The notes under the pieces were generated by a model. That model did not search any database. It saw only the letters and a list, made by a program, of their open reading frames with translations, and was not told the DNA's origin. A program made the translations under genes and the position numbers. From contig JAQWQD010000013.1 of NCBI GenBank assembly GCA_029244985.1, positions 17,110 to 81,109 on the forward strand: a stretch of DNA of 64,000 bases. Direction: 5' to 3'. This document shows positions 34,804 through 44,832 of the stretch, piece after piece; the first letter of the stretch is position 1; each line of letters opens with the position of its first letter. Source of the stretch: Gammaproteobacteria bacterium. GTDB taxonomy: Bacteria > Pseudomonadota > Gammaproteobacteria > Pseudomonadales > Pseudohongiellaceae.

Positions 34804-37215
34804 GTGTCAATCCTTAAAAATGTTTCGCAATTTTGTAATTTAATGGTGATTAGCGTTGTTTCTTTTTCGAGCGTGCAATCTATCGCACAATTGCCTCTTC
34901 CGCGCATAACTCAAGTCGAAGAGGGTGATATCAATATTTTGCTTGACGGCTTTGTCGACGAACCTGTTTGGCAAAGTCTTCCTGTTATCGATGGCATGAA
35001 AATTACTGATCCAGACACACTGGAAGACGCGCCATATAGGACTGAAATTCGTTTCTTCTATACGGAGCGAGGTATGTATTTTTCTATGGTGAACCACCAA
35101 CCTGCTGACTCTCTTATCGCTCGAATGACAAACCGGGACGCATCCCCACTTTTGCCCGTGAACGATGGGATAGGAGTAGTGATCGATGCTTCTGGAGATG
35201 GCCGCTACGGTTATGGTGTGCGGCTTGGTCTTGGCGACAGCATGACCGATATGTCCTTGCTTCCAGAGCGTCAATTGAATTTGCAGTGGGACGGGGCTTG
35301 GGATGGCCGAACTCAGATTATCGATGAAGGTTGGAGCGCAGAGATTTTCGTACCTTGGTCGATGATGCCGCTACCGCAAGCAGGAAATACGCGCAGAATA
35401 GGCCTTGCGTTTATCCGGAATATGATGGGGAGAGGGGAACTTTGGGGTACGCCGGCATTACCCCGAACAGAAAATGTCTTCTTGAGCGGTTTCCAAAAAT
35501 ACGAATTAAGTGAAATTAAGCCGCGTCGGCAACTGACTATCTATCCTTTCATTTCAACAGATTTTGATGGGGTTAGCCATGATGCGGAGAATAAAATTGG
35601 CACCGATATCTACTGGCGACCGACTACCAACACATTGTTATCTGGTACATTAAATCCAGATTTTGGAACGGTAGAGTCCGATGATGTAGTTGTTAACTTA
35701 ACGGCTTTCGAGACTTTCTTTCCAGAAAAAAGGACTTTTTTTCTAGAGGGACAAGATGTGTTTAATACCAGCCCACGGTCGATAGCTCAGAATGTCAGAG
35801 GGCCAGGTGGCCCAATTACTCTTTTAAATACAAGAAGGATTGGGGGCGCATCGAGATATTCAGTTCCTAATGGATTAGAGGTTAGACCTACAGATTTGAG
35901 CCAGCCTACGGATTTGCTAGGGGCTGTTAAATTTACCGGCCAAAATGGGAATTTGCGATACGGGACATTAATAGCGTCGGAAGATGATTCTGAAATTCGC
36001 GGTACCTTATCGGATGGTACGAGGGTGAATCTTCAAGCGACTGGAAGCGACTATACAGTGGGAAGATTATTATATGAAGATACTAGTAGTGGAGGTAGGC
36101 GTTCGATTGGATGGATGGGTACAAATGTTTCTCACCCTGATATCGATTCAACGGTAAATGCAATTGATGCACATTATTTTTCGGCTGATCAGCGCTGGGT
36201 AGTGGATGGTCAGTTTATGCACAGCGATGTAAATGGAGAAACTGGTACTGGCTTTTTGGGCGATATTAGTTATATACCTAGGCGTGGGGTGCAACATATC
36301 CTGACTTCTACTTATATCGATGATGAGTTCGATATGAACGATCTTGGTTTTATTTCGAGAAACTCGCAGATGAACCTAGATTATAATTTCGTCCTCACCG
36401 AATCGAACGTGCCTGGTCTGACATCACGGATGACCATGCTTACTTCTGTTAACCAATACAATACTGAAGGGGATTCTGTATTATCAGGCCAATTTGTTGG
36501 AAGAACTTGGAATTATTTAAACAATGATAGTTTTGATGTGACGCTGACGTACTTTCCCAAGCGGGTCGATGACCGACTTGGCAGAGGTACGGGTACTTTT
36601 CGTATTCCTGAGCGTTTTGGAGTCCGGTCTAATTACAGTACTGATCCGGCTAAAAAAGTTGCTTGGAAACTTAATCTAGAAGCTAGCCAAGAAGACTTGG
36701 GCCCGAAAAAAATAACTAGTGGGTTGGGAATTGTGTGGCGCCCTGATGATCGTTTTTCGTTTGATCTTGCGCTGAATTATACCGACCAAGAAGCTTTGCT
36801 TGTTCACCAGGGGAATGGGAATTACACGAGTTTCGAGGCGCATCAATGGGCTCCAAAACTTCAGTCGAACTTCTTCATCTCTGCGAAGCAACAATTTCGA
36901 ATTAGCATGCAGTGGAATTCTTTGAAAGCATTCGAAGACCGTTTCTGGCAAGTAAATCCGGGGCGCCTAAAGCATCTGAGTTCGGTAGCTAATCCTGATA
37001 ATGAGCCTGATAACTTTGTAATTAGCCGACTGACTTTCCAGGCAAGATATCGCTGGGAAATTGCCCCACTGTCTGACCTTTTTATTGTATATACACGGGG
37101 GTCTAATTTGCCTAGCAATAATTTTTCCACATTTCAGGACTTGTTCGAGCAATCTTGGAATGACAGTATAGTGGACAGCTTCGCAATTAAACTCCGTTAT
37201 CGCTTTGGCAGTTAG
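34804..37215 (+). CDS. DUF5916-type outer-membrane protein with N-terminal CBM9-like domain
   Basis: This large exported protein has a CBM9-like beta-sandwich (LLDGFVDEPVWQSLPVIDG, residues ~38-220) followed by the DUF5916 beta-barrel region: LNPDFGTVESDDVVVNLTAF and FFPEKRTFFLEGQDVF are hallmark segments, and the C-terminus ends in FAIKLRYRFGS, an outer-membrane-type terminal strand. I choose the GTG at 34804, which has a GAGGG ribosome binding site five bases away and yields a hydrophobic signal sequence; TTG 34738 would give a 22-residue polar extension. Members often sit beside exported peptidases, as here, suggesting surface binding or uptake of substrate. Function is not established. 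Confidence 0.82.
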   Translation: MSILKNVSQFCNLMVISVVSFSSVQSIAQLPLPRITQVEEGDINILLDGFVDEPVWQSLPVIDGMKITDPDTLEDAPYRTEIRFFYTERGMYFSMVNHQPADSLIARMTNRDASPLLPVNDGIGVVIDASGDGRYGYGVRLGLGDSMTDMSLLPERQLNLQWDGAWDGRTQIIDEGWSAEIFVPWSMMPLPQAGNTRRIGLAFIRNMMGRGELWGTPALPRTENVFLSGFQKYELSEIKPRRQLTIYPFISTDFDGVSHDAENKIGTDIYWRPTTNTLLSGTLNPDFGTVESDDVVVNLTAFETFFPEKRTFFLEGQDVFNTSPRSIAQNVRGPGGPITLLNTRRIGGASRYSVPNGLEVRPTDLSQPTDLLGAVKFTGQNGNLRYGTLIASEDDSEIRGTLSDGTRVNLQATGSDYTVGRLLYEDTSSGGRRSIGWMGTNVSHPDIDSTVNAIDAHYFSADQRWVVDGQFMHSDVNGETGTGFLGDISYIPRRGVQHILTSTYIDDEFDMNDLGFISRNSQMNLDYNFVLTESNVPGLTSRMTMLTSVNQYNTEGDSVLSGQFVGRTWNYLNNDSFDVTLTYFPKRVDDRLGRGTGTFRIPERFGVRSNYSTDPAKKVAWKLNLEASQEDLGPKKITSGLGIVWRPDDRFSFDLALNYTDQEALLVHQGNGNYTSFEAHQWAPKLQSNFFISAKQQFRISMQWNSLKAFEDRFWQVNPGRLKHLSSVANPDNEPDNFVISRLTFQARYRWEIAPLSDLFIVYTRGSNLPSNNFSTFQDLFEQSWNDSIVDSFAIKLRYRFGS

Positions 37216-37320
37216 TCGAGGTAGCTCTAGAGTAAATCCTAATCGCTGTGTAAACTATTAGTCATAAATAGCGATAAACACCGACTTCAGGCATAATTGT
37301 TGATAGCTATAGGTGAAAGT

Positions 37321-38337
37321 ATGCGTAGAATATTTCTTGCTAGTCTTATGGTTTCCATATTGATTACTTCTTCTTTATCAGCTGCAGACAAAATCGTTAT
37401 TGCTCACCGCGGCGCGAGTGGCTATTTACCTGAACACACCCTAGAAGCTAAAGCCTTGGCCTATGGTATGGGTGCCGACTACATTGAACAAGATGTAGTC
37501 CTGACTAAAGATGACCACCTAATCGTTTTACACGATATCACGCTTGACAGAACCACTGATGTAGCAAGTCAATTTCCAGAACGCGTTCGAGATGATGGTC
37601 GATTCTATGCGATTGACTTTAGTCTGGAAGAAATTCGTACACTGAATGTCAGCGAAAGTTTTCAAATTCGCGATGGTGAGAAAGTTCAAGGATATGAGAA
37701 TAGATTTCCCATGGGCTCATCTTCCTTTCGTATATCAACCTTTGAAGAAGAAATTCAGCTTATTCAGGGACTCAATAAATCTACTGGCGGTGATATCGGT
37801 ATCTATCCTGAAATAAAGCAACCAGAGTTTCATCGAGAAGCCGGCAGAGATATTAGTACGGCAGTTATAAATATGCTGAAGCGTTACGGTTATGCTACCA
37901 AGCAAGACAAAGTTTTCCTCCAGACGTTTAGTTTTTCTGAACTGGAAATCATCAAGCAAGAAATCTTACCCCAAGCGGGTATTGACATAAATCTTGTTCA
38001 ATTGATTGGCGGCGGGCCTTCTTATGCTTGGATGCTAGAGGCTGACGGCATGAATAAGCTTGCTATTTTCGCTGATGGTATTGGGCCAGAGAAAACCCTT
38101 GTAATCGGTCGCTCTTCGACGCAATCTGAGTTAGAGATTACACCTTTGGTTGAAAGAGCTCATGCTGCAGGCTTGCAAGTACACCCTTATACATATCGAT
38201 TAGATCCTGGCCAAGTGCCTAGCTATGCCAGTGATTTCGGTGATTTATTACAAAAACACTATTTTGAAGCGGGCGTTGATGGATTGTTTACAGATTTTCC
38301 TGACAGAGCAGTAAAGTTTTTAGAATCTGCCTGGTAA
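37321..38337 (+). CDS. glpQ: Periplasmic glycerophosphodiester phosphodiesterase
   Basis: This 338-residue GlpQ-type enzyme hydrolyses glycerophosphodiesters to glycerol-3-phosphate and an alcohol. A Sec signal (MRRIFLASLMVSILITSSLSA) is cleaved before the TIM barrel. Catalytic motifs are AHRGASGYLPEHT (His ~29), GADYIEQDVVLTKDD and VLHDITLDRTT; the calcium/phosphate ligands sit in the same loops. The ATG at 37321 has an AGGTGAAAG ribosome binding site; a longer frame from 37297 is unlikely. It stands alone on the plus strand with no glpT transporter in sight. Confidence 0.92.
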   Translation: MRRIFLASLMVSILITSSLSAADKIVIAHRGASGYLPEHTLEAKALAYGMGADYIEQDVVLTKDDHLIVLHDITLDRTTDVASQFPERVRDDGRFYAIDFSLEEIRTLNVSESFQIRDGEKVQGYENRFPMGSSSFRISTFEEEIQLIQGLNKSTGGDIGIYPEIKQPEFHREAGRDISTAVINMLKRYGYATKQDKVFLQTFSFSELEIIKQEILPQAGIDINLVQLIGGGPSYAWMLEADGMNKLAIFADGIGPEKTLVIGRSSTQSELEITPLVERAHAAGLQVHPYTYRLDPGQVPSYASDFGDLLQKHYFEAGVDGLFTDFPDRAVKFLESAW

Positions 38338-38526
38338 ATAGTATTCTCAATTCTAGTTACCCCTTTTATTCGCGTTAATTAGCTTCGCTAATGTTCCTTG
38401 AACCTTGCTGTCTAGACCTAGGCAAGTAAATCCGATTAGTCTTCTTGAAGTTAGTCATAACAGCTAACCTTCAATCTATCCCGTTCTGTAAAATCATACC
38501 CGAGAGTTTATAAACATTAACAGTGC

Positions 38527-39531
38527 CTAATCCATTCCTGCTTGCAGTCGCACCCATTGAGCTGCCTTTTCATGGGTGCCAAACCAAACATCACCTTTCG
38601 CTTTGATATGCTTTATTAACCCTTCCAATGCAATCATACGTGAACGATGGCCAATGACATGAGGGTGCATTGTGAGTAAGAACATTGTGCGCTCCTCCCA
38701 GGCCATATTAAATTCATCGATCCAGACTTCCATGACATCGCGAGGGTTCATGTAGCGGGGACCTAAAGGATTAAATAATGGTGCATCGTCTAGTATCCAT
38801 TCAACTGGCAATTCAACCATGCCGGTTGCCTCACCATTTTGTAGCAATTCATAGGGTCGATCATCATGCATCAATGAGCTTTCATAGAGAAAGCCCAATT
38901 CTCGCACTATTCGCAAAGTATTAGGGCTATGGTTCCACGACGGCGCTCGATAACCAACTGGTGTTATTCCGGTAATTGCTTGTATCGATTCCATCGCTTG
39001 CCTTAAAAGCCGCTCTTCAGTTTCGCTGTCCAGAACGGTATTTAATTCATGAATCCAGCCATGCACACCTATTTCATGAAGTCCGGAGGAAAGAATTAGT
39101 GCTGCTTGCTCGGGTGCTATCTTTAAACTCCAAGCAGGAAAGAAAAAAGAAGCAGGAATATTTTCCTTATTCATTAAGTTTACTATCCGGGGAAGGGCAA
39201 CCCTTGATCCATATTGTCCTTGTGAAAGCGGACCGATATTGATTTCTCCTGTACGCAGCCCCTGTATCGTTTCGTTGTCTACATCAAAGGAAAGCAAAAC
39301 AGCAACTCGAGCACCATTAGGCCACGAATCTGGAGTCAGGTCTCTGCCTGCTCGAACCTGATTGACTTGATTAAGCACATATTCTTCAGGCCAATCCCAA
39401 GGTTCATTTGGATTAATTGGATTAATTGGATTAGTGGGCTGGGCCTGAGATAGTTGCATTGAACTCACCAGGTACAATACAGCGACAAAACGAATACTGT
39501 ATCGCTTGATTTGAGAGGAGAGGATGTTCAT
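38527..39531 (-). CDS. Exported polysaccharide deacetylase family protein
   Basis: This is a 334-residue NodB-homology hydrolase related to the PuuE/peptidoglycan deacetylase-like branch. After a signal peptide (IRFVAVLYLVSSMQLSQA) comes a Pro/Asn repeat linker (39410-39434 encodes NPI repeats), then motif 1 LLSFDVDNET, motif 2 HEIGVHGWIHE with the metal histidines, motif 3 YRAPSWNHS, and HPHVIGHR near the end. The first motif has DVD in place of TFDD, a variant seen in amidohydrolase-like members, so the substrate may not be a polysaccharide. It is monocistronic on the minus strand. Confidence 0.88.
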   Translation of the reverse strand: MNILSSQIKRYSIRFVAVLYLVSSMQLSQAQPTNPINPINPNEPWDWPEEYVLNQVNQVRAGRDLTPDSWPNGARVAVLLSFDVDNETIQGLRTGEINIGPLSQGQYGSRVALPRIVNLMNKENIPASFFFPAWSLKIAPEQAALILSSGLHEIGVHGWIHELNTVLDSETEERLLRQAMESIQAITGITPVGYRAPSWNHSPNTLRIVRELGFLYESSLMHDDRPYELLQNGEATGMVELPVEWILDDAPLFNPLGPRYMNPRDVMEVWIDEFNMAWEERTMFLLTMHPHVIGHRSRMIALEGLIKHIKAKGDVWFGTHEKAAQWVRLQAGMD

Positions 39532-39650
39532 AAAAGCTACCTGAATCGATTGCCAAGATTTGGTCAGTATAATACTGTTAAGCGTGTAATTTCACAGTCA
39601 CTTAAAAAACAAGCTGTTCAATTGCGTCACTATCAGCGAGGAATAGGAAT

Positions 39651-40676
39651 TTGTTTTATTCAGTAATCCCTCTTCGACTTGTTATCCCTGTGGTTATTGG
39701 TTGTTGGTTCTCAGCATCAAGCTTTGGACAATCAAGCAGTACTTATAATGTTCCTCTCACAGAGCATGGTCATCCGGACCTTCAAGGCCTGTGGTCCGAT
39801 CAAACTCGCACACCTTTCGAAAGACCAACTGCTCTTGGCTCTAAGCGCAATTATACTGAAACGGAAATAACTGAACTAATTAGTGCAGCTCAACGTGCAG
39901 CGGAACGGATACAACAACCATTGGACGCAGGAAGAGGGCCGCCTCCTGCTGGAGTTACTATTACTAATCAACCCGACGTGAATTTTAATGGTTTCGTAAC
40001 TAACTATGTGCCTGTCAATGGAGAATATCGTACGTCCATCATTATCGAACCAGAAAATGGCCGGTTACCATATAAAGATGATCCGCCAATGGATATTTTC
40101 GCCAAACGTGTAGCTCAAGGGTTTGGCGAATTCGATGGCCCTGAGAACCGACCGCCTAACGAACGCTGTCTGGGCATTCCCGGTCAGTTACCGTTGATAA
40201 TGCCGCTGCCTATTGATGGACCCTGGCGTAATTTGCAAATTGTTCAAAACGAAGATTATGTTTTGATCTATGGTGAATATCACGTGACGGCTAGAATCGT
40301 TCGCTTGAATGGGAGTCATCAAGAACCTGCTTACCCAAAATTTTACGGCGATTCGATTGGGTACTGGGAGGAGTCGACTTTGGTAGTTCATACTAAGTCC
40401 TTTAAACCCGATCAGTCAGACCGCCGCTTACGTTCCAGCAGAGCCTTGGAAGTTATTGAACGATTTACGCCAGTATCTCCAACTGAAATCGTATTCGAGT
40501 ATCAGATTATGGACTCTGAGATTTACACTGAGAGAGTTACTGCACAAATGACATTGCAACGTATGCCAGAAGGCCAGAAACTTTATGAATCTGGTTGCCA
40601 TGAAGGTAATTACTCACTGCCAAGCATTCTAGCTGGCGCAAGAAGACAAGAAGCTGACGCGCGACTAGTTCAGTAG
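39651..40676 (+). CDS. Exported protein of unknown function (PDLQGLW family)
   Basis: This 341-residue protein has an N-terminal signal (IPLRLVIPVVIGCWFSASSFG) and the phrase GHPDLQGLWSDQTRTP. The later segments GPENRPPNERCLG, YVLIYGEYHVTARIV, SIGYWEESTLVV and a C-terminal GCHEGNYSLPSILAGARR occur together in a large family of uncharacterised exported proteins from marine and soil bacteria. The start is TTG at 39651, with GAGGAATAGGA before it and no nearby ATG. No catalytic motif is recognised. The gene sits alone before the CoA-transferase gene, 116 bases downstream. Confidence 0.78.
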   Translation: MFYSVIPLRLVIPVVIGCWFSASSFGQSSSTYNVPLTEHGHPDLQGLWSDQTRTPFERPTALGSKRNYTETEITELISAAQRAAERIQQPLDAGRGPPPAGVTITNQPDVNFNGFVTNYVPVNGEYRTSIIIEPENGRLPYKDDPPMDIFAKRVAQGFGEFDGPENRPPNERCLGIPGQLPLIMPLPIDGPWRNLQIVQNEDYVLIYGEYHVTARIVRLNGSHQEPAYPKFYGDSIGYWEESTLVVHTKSFKPDQSDRRLRSSRALEVIERFTPVSPTEIVFEYQIMDSEIYTERVTAQMTLQRMPEGQKLYESGCHEGNYSLPSILAGARRQEADARLVQ

Positions 40677-40792
40677 GCATTGTATAAAGCACTATGAAAA
40701 CCACTCTATAGTTGCTCATCTCAGGGACTTTCCACGTAGACTTGCCTAATCAGCAGGTTTATTCTTGCTAAAAAACTTGAACAGTTCTCAAA

Positions 40793-41977
40793 ATGGATCA
40801 ACAAGCACTCCCCCTTTCTCGTTACACTGTGTTGGACTTGACTATTGCACGAGCTGGCCCAACTGCCGTGCGATTGCTTGCAGACTGGGGTGCTAACATC
40901 ATCCGTATTGAAGCTCCGGTTGAAGGAGATATAGCTGGTAGCAGGCAGGGGCCTGATTCACAAAACCTCCATCGCAATAAACGCAGCCTATGTCTTAATC
41001 TAAAATCTTCGGAAGGAAACAAGGTATTTGCAGATTTAGTCAAAAAATCTGATGTTGTGGTCGAAAATTTTAGAGTCGATGTTAAACATCGATTAAAGGT
41101 GGATTATGATTCTGTTAAACAGATAAACCCCGCGATAGTCTATGCAAGTATTTCAGGCTTTGGCCAAACTGGTCCCTATTCTAAACGCCCGGCGGTAGAT
41201 CAAGTAATTCAAGGTATGAGTGGCCTCATGTCTATAACTGGCGAACCGGGTAAAGGCCCCATGCGTGCTGGTATTGCAGTAAGCGATACTTCTGCTGGCA
41301 TGTTTTTGGGCCAGGGTATTTTGTTGGCACTTTTACATCGGGAACACACCGGCGAAGGACAATGGGTTCACACTTCCTTATTAGAAGCGATGCTTTGCAA
41401 ACTAGATTTCCAAGCGGCTCGTTACACCATGAGCGGTGAAATAGCAGGACAGGAAGGTAATAATCATCCGACTCTGTCACCTATGGGTGTTTTCCATACT
41501 AGCGATGGTTTAGTCAATCTCGCGGCTAGCACCGACAAAATGTGGAAAGCATTCTGCGAAGTAATGAATGCAGATGATCTTGCTAACAATGAAGACTATC
41601 AATCAGTTACAGGTAGATTGCAAAAACGGGAACAGCTTTGGCAGCATGTCAACGGCATTACATCTCAGCATTCTACTAGTTACTTAGTAGAGAAGATGAA
41701 TTCAGTAGGAATTCCTTGTGGTCCAATTAATTCTATTGGGCAAGCATTCGAAGATGAGCAAGTTAATTCGCTAAATATGACGAAGTCGGTGAAGCACTTC
41801 GACCTAGGTGACATTGATTTACTGCGTTCACCTATTAATCTCTCAAAATTTGATCATTGCTTCGAGTTTGAGAGACCGGGTCCTGAGCTAGGAGAACATA
41901 GCGCGGAAATACTGCAGGAGCTAAATTATAGTGAAGAAAAAATTGCTGAGCTAGCAAAAAATGGAACGATTAAATAG
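40793..41977 (+). CDS. Family III (CaiB/BaiF) CoA-transferase
   Basis: This 394-residue enzyme moves CoA between carboxylic acids. Family landmarks: YTVLDLTIARAGPTAVRLLADWGA, RIEAPVEGD, RNKRSLCLNLKS, VVVENFRVDV and ISGFGQTGPYSKRPAVD; the nucleophilic Asp is expected in GIAVSDTSAGM (~residue 167). It is followed 37 bases later by a crotonase-fold gene on the same strand, suggesting an operon that activates an acid as its CoA ester and then rearranges it. Substrate is not deducible. Cytosolic, no signal. Confidence 0.9.
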   Translation: MDQQALPLSRYTVLDLTIARAGPTAVRLLADWGANIIRIEAPVEGDIAGSRQGPDSQNLHRNKRSLCLNLKSSEGNKVFADLVKKSDVVVENFRVDVKHRLKVDYDSVKQINPAIVYASISGFGQTGPYSKRPAVDQVIQGMSGLMSITGEPGKGPMRAGIAVSDTSAGMFLGQGILLALLHREHTGEGQWVHTSLLEAMLCKLDFQAARYTMSGEIAGQEGNNHPTLSPMGVFHTSDGLVNLAASTDKMWKAFCEVMNADDLANNEDYQSVTGRLQKREQLWQHVNGITSQHSTSYLVEKMNSVGIPCGPINSIGQAFEDEQVNSLNMTKSVKHFDLGDIDLLRSPINLSKFDHCFEFERPGPELGEHSAEILQELNYSEEKIAELAKNGTIK

Positions 41978-42014
41978 TTAAGCAATTAATTGCAATCGAA
42001 GTTCAAGGAAAATC

Positions 42015-42827
42015 ATGGTATCTAAAATCTCAGTCGAATCATCCACACCCAAAATGCTAGTGGAAGTTGGAAATGGAATAGGGTGGATAACTTTTAATTC
42101 GCCAGCAAGACGCAACGCCATGTCTCTCGATATGTGGCAAGGTCTGGCTGACATCCTTCGACAAATGAGCCTTGACGATTCCTTGCGCGTAGTAGTGTTA
42201 AAAGGAGCTGGAGACAAGGCTTTTGTTTCTGGTGCAGACATTTCTGAATTTGAAGAGAAGCGCTCAAGCCAGAAAGATCGAGATGCTTATGAAGACGCAT
42301 TTGATGACGCCCTTAATACACTAGCCAATTTTTCACGACCTGTAGTTGCCATGATTCAAGGTTTTTGCATAGGAGGCGGCTTGGCAATAGCACTTAATAC
42401 GGATATCCGTATTGCGACAGAAGATTCTATATTCGGTATACCCGCAGCAAAGTTGGGACTAGGATATGGATTTGAGGCAATTAAAACTTTGGAATCTCTG
42501 GTTGGGCCTTCTAGTGCCAAGGATATTTTGTTTACAGCCAGATTCCTGAATACAGAGGAAGCCCTACGCATTGGGCTTATTAATTCCATTGTTAGCCGCG
42601 CAGAACTGGAGGAGGCAGTACTAGATTATGTAAATTGCATCGCTGCCAATGCGCCCCTCACCATTAAATCAGTCAAAGCTACGGTTGCCGAAGTGATTAA
42701 AGATCCGAGTCAATCTAGTCCTGAACACATTAATAAATTGGTTAATGATTGTTTCCTGAGCGAAGACTACAAAGAAGGGAGAACCGCTTTTATGGAAAAG
42801 CGCAGACCTCAGTTTAAAGGAACTTAA
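42015..42827 (+). CDS. Crotonase-superfamily protein lacking the canonical catalytic glutamates
   Basis: This 270-residue enoyl-CoA hydratase/isomerase-fold protein has the oxyanion segment KAFVSGADISEF and the second half IGGGLAIALNTDIRIA with IFGIPAAKLGLGYG. By alignment to rat crotonase, Glu144 (CELAMM) and Glu164 (QPEILLG) are both replaced by Ala here, so classical hydratase activity is unlikely; other superfamily members use different residues for hydrolysis, decarboxylation or isomerisation. The ATG has an AAGGA ribosome binding site. It pairs with the upstream CoA-transferase. Confidence 0.88.
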   Translation: MVSKISVESSTPKMLVEVGNGIGWITFNSPARRNAMSLDMWQGLADILRQMSLDDSLRVVVLKGAGDKAFVSGADISEFEEKRSSQKDRDAYEDAFDDALNTLANFSRPVVAMIQGFCIGGGLAIALNTDIRIATEDSIFGIPAAKLGLGYGFEAIKTLESLVGPSSAKDILFTARFLNTEEALRIGLINSIVSRAELEEAVLDYVNCIAANAPLTIKSVKATVAEVIKDPSQSSPEHINKLVNDCFLSEDYKEGRTAFMEKRRPQFKGT

Positions 42828-42947
42828 CAAAACATAACCTATTAAATAGGTAGCCAACTCAAAAAGGGTGTTATTTATCTACGCTTGGTAGATTGGAAAG
42901 CCTGGCCAAATACGAAAGATTCTGTAATTACTAGTGAGAGAAAAGTA

Positions 42948-43547
42948 ATGCGACTAGCAATCTCCAAATTCTTAACTGTGCTTTTTCTATTACTAGTTTC
43001 TAATACGGCAATAAGTCAAATTCTTACAAAAGAAGAAATCGTTCCATTACTAAAAAACGGCGGCTACCTGATTTTTATGCGCCATGCTCAAGCACCAACC
43101 GAATTGCCGACTACGACAACGGCAAGCCCTGGCAATTTGAACCTGGAAAGACAGCTGGATGGAAAAGGGCGCAGCGATGCAGCTGCCTTTGGTGAGGCTA
43201 TTCGCCGGCTAGAAATACCACTCGGGTCTGTCGAAAGTAGCCCCAGCTATAGAACGCGGCAAACTGCGCGCCTTGCGGGTTTTAATAATGTGATAATTCA
43301 GGAATTTCTGCTGCAGGAAGTGCGTGAAATTCCAGATTCTGTGCTAATGACATTGAGGGCTGAACTTGAATTAAAATCAGAATCTGGCAATCGTTTACTT
43401 ATTAGTCATTCAGGGAATATAAGTGCAATCTTTCCTGATCTTGATCCTTATATTTCTGAAGGTGAAGCGATAATAATAGATCCGACTTTATCTATTACCG
43501 CTCCCTTGGCGCGGGTACTGATTACTGATTGGCAGAACTTTGAGTAA
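42948..43547 (+). CDS. Exported histidine phosphatase family protein
   Basis: This 199-residue protein has a signal peptide (MRLAISKFLTVLFLLLVSNTAIS) followed by a branch-1 phosphoglycerate-mutase-like core. FMRHAQAP holds the phospho-accepting His (RHA variant of RHG), SSPSYRTRQTA carries the second Arg, and LLISHSGNISAI the second catalytic His. The ATG at 42948 is favoured over a frame extension from 42885 because it starts the signal peptide. Similar to periplasmic phosphatases of unknown substrate. It is convergent with the aminotransferase gene 12 bases downstream. Confidence 0.87.
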   Translation: MRLAISKFLTVLFLLLVSNTAISQILTKEEIVPLLKNGGYLIFMRHAQAPTELPTTTTASPGNLNLERQLDGKGRSDAAAFGEAIRRLEIPLGSVESSPSYRTRQTARLAGFNNVIIQEFLLQEVREIPDSVLMTLRAELELKSESGNRLLISHSGNISAIFPDLDPYISEGEAIIIDPTLSITAPLARVLITDWQNFE

Positions 43548-43559
43548 GTTTTTGAAGTA

Positions 43560-44783
43560 TTAGCTTTCAAAATAAATCTTAAGCTTTGCCATTCCTTTGT
43601 TAATGTCTTCAACACTAATACCCGAATAAGCTAACCGGAGATAGTGCTCTTTTTCACCCTCGACTGCCCGACCGAAGTGGTTTCGGGTACAAAAAGAAAC
43701 ATCAGTTTCTCGCAAGGCTCCCTCCATTAACTGGTTGACATCGAGGAAGCCTTTGCGCTGAGTTATCTGTGTTACGTTTGGGAATAAATAGAACGTGCTA
43801 TTAGGTGCCTGAATCGAAATGCCATCAATAGCATTTAGTCCTTCAACTGACGCATCTCGTCGACGTTTTAGTTCAGCCAGTATTTGAGCTGGGCCTGCAG
43901 TGTCACCTTCAATTGCTTCAAGCATACTGCGCTGAATGAAATGCGTGGTACATGATTCGATATTCGTATTGAATTTGCTAATGATATCGATCACAGATTT
44001 AGGACCTATGGCAGCGCCTAATCGCCAACCGGTCATCGCGAATCTTTTGGAACAGGTATAAAGAATAATTGAACGCTCTTGCATTCCGGGCAAGGAAACA
44101 ATTGATTGCGGCGAGCCGCTGTATTGAATTTCGAAATAGGCCTCGTCGCTTAACACCCAAAGGTCGTGCTTAATACAAAGGGCTGCTAACTCTGCCATCT
44201 CTTCTGGAGAAGACTCTGCGCTATTTGGGTTCTGAAAGTTGTTATAGATTAGAGCACGGGTTTTTGGTGTTATGGCATGTTTAATGGCTTCCATGTCTAA
44301 ACTAAAGCCAGTCTTAGTTTCTTTGTAGCCATAAGGTACCGCAATGCCTCCTTGATACTCGATTTGCGACTCATAAATTGGATAGCCAGGATTTGGGTAA
44401 AGCACCTCATCACCCGGGTTCATGACTGTTGCAATAAATTTGCTGATAACGGGCTTTCCGCCCGGCTGTATGGCCACATTATCGGCGTTATAAGAAAGGC
44501 CACGTTTTGTACCAACGTCGTGTGCCAATACATCGCGTAGTTCTGGTATGCCGGCCCCAGGGCAGTAGCCAGTGTAACCATCTACGATGGCTTTTTTCAT
44601 CGCTTCAACAATATTTCCAGGCGTTGGGAGATTAATATCACCAAGATGGAAAGGATAAACCTTGTTTCCCTTTGCTTGCCATGCAGCCGCTGCTGCAGAA
44701 ACAGCAAAAGCGGTTTCAGTGCCGAGGTAATCTAATTGATTAGCTAATTTCAAGAGCTTTTCTCTGATCCATTCATTGTTCAA
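43560..44783 (-). CDS. PLP-dependent class I/II aminotransferase
   Basis: This 407-residue fold-type I aminotransferase belongs to the aspartate aminotransferase-like group. The PLP lysine is in TCSKRFAMTGWRLG, the substrate/cofactor Asn-Pro in NNFQNPNSAESSP, and Asp-Glu-Ala-Tyr in LSDEAYFEI. The N-terminal half has the usual YPFHLGDINLPTP segment. The start is TTG at 44781-44783, the only start before the conserved region; the ribosome binding site is weak. It is cytosolic and probably monocistronic. The amino donor and keto-acid acceptor cannot be assigned. Confidence 0.87.
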   Translation of the reverse strand: MNNEWIREKLLKLANQLDYLGTETAFAVSAAAAAWQAKGNKVYPFHLGDINLPTPGNIVEAMKKAIVDGYTGYCPGAGIPELRDVLAHDVGTKRGLSYNADNVAIQPGGKPVISKFIATVMNPGDEVLYPNPGYPIYESQIEYQGGIAVPYGYKETKTGFSLDMEAIKHAITPKTRALIYNNFQNPNSAESSPEEMAELAALCIKHDLWVLSDEAYFEIQYSGSPQSIVSLPGMQERSIILYTCSKRFAMTGWRLGAAIGPKSVIDIISKFNTNIESCTTHFIQRSMLEAIEGDTAGPAQILAELKRRRDASVEGLNAIDGISIQAPNSTFYLFPNVTQITQRKGFLDVNQLMEGALRETDVSFCTRNHFGRAVEGEKEHYLRLAYSGISVEDINKGMAKLKIYFES

Positions 44784-44832
44784 TAAACTTTAAAAAATCG
44801 CCTTCTAGTTTTTTGTGCTACCTTTTTACGGA

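Noticed and set aside
39410..39434. 9-bp tandem repeats in the deacetylase gene
   Set aside because: In-frame NPI codon repeats in the linker after the signal peptide; a simple low-complexity linker, not a separate element.
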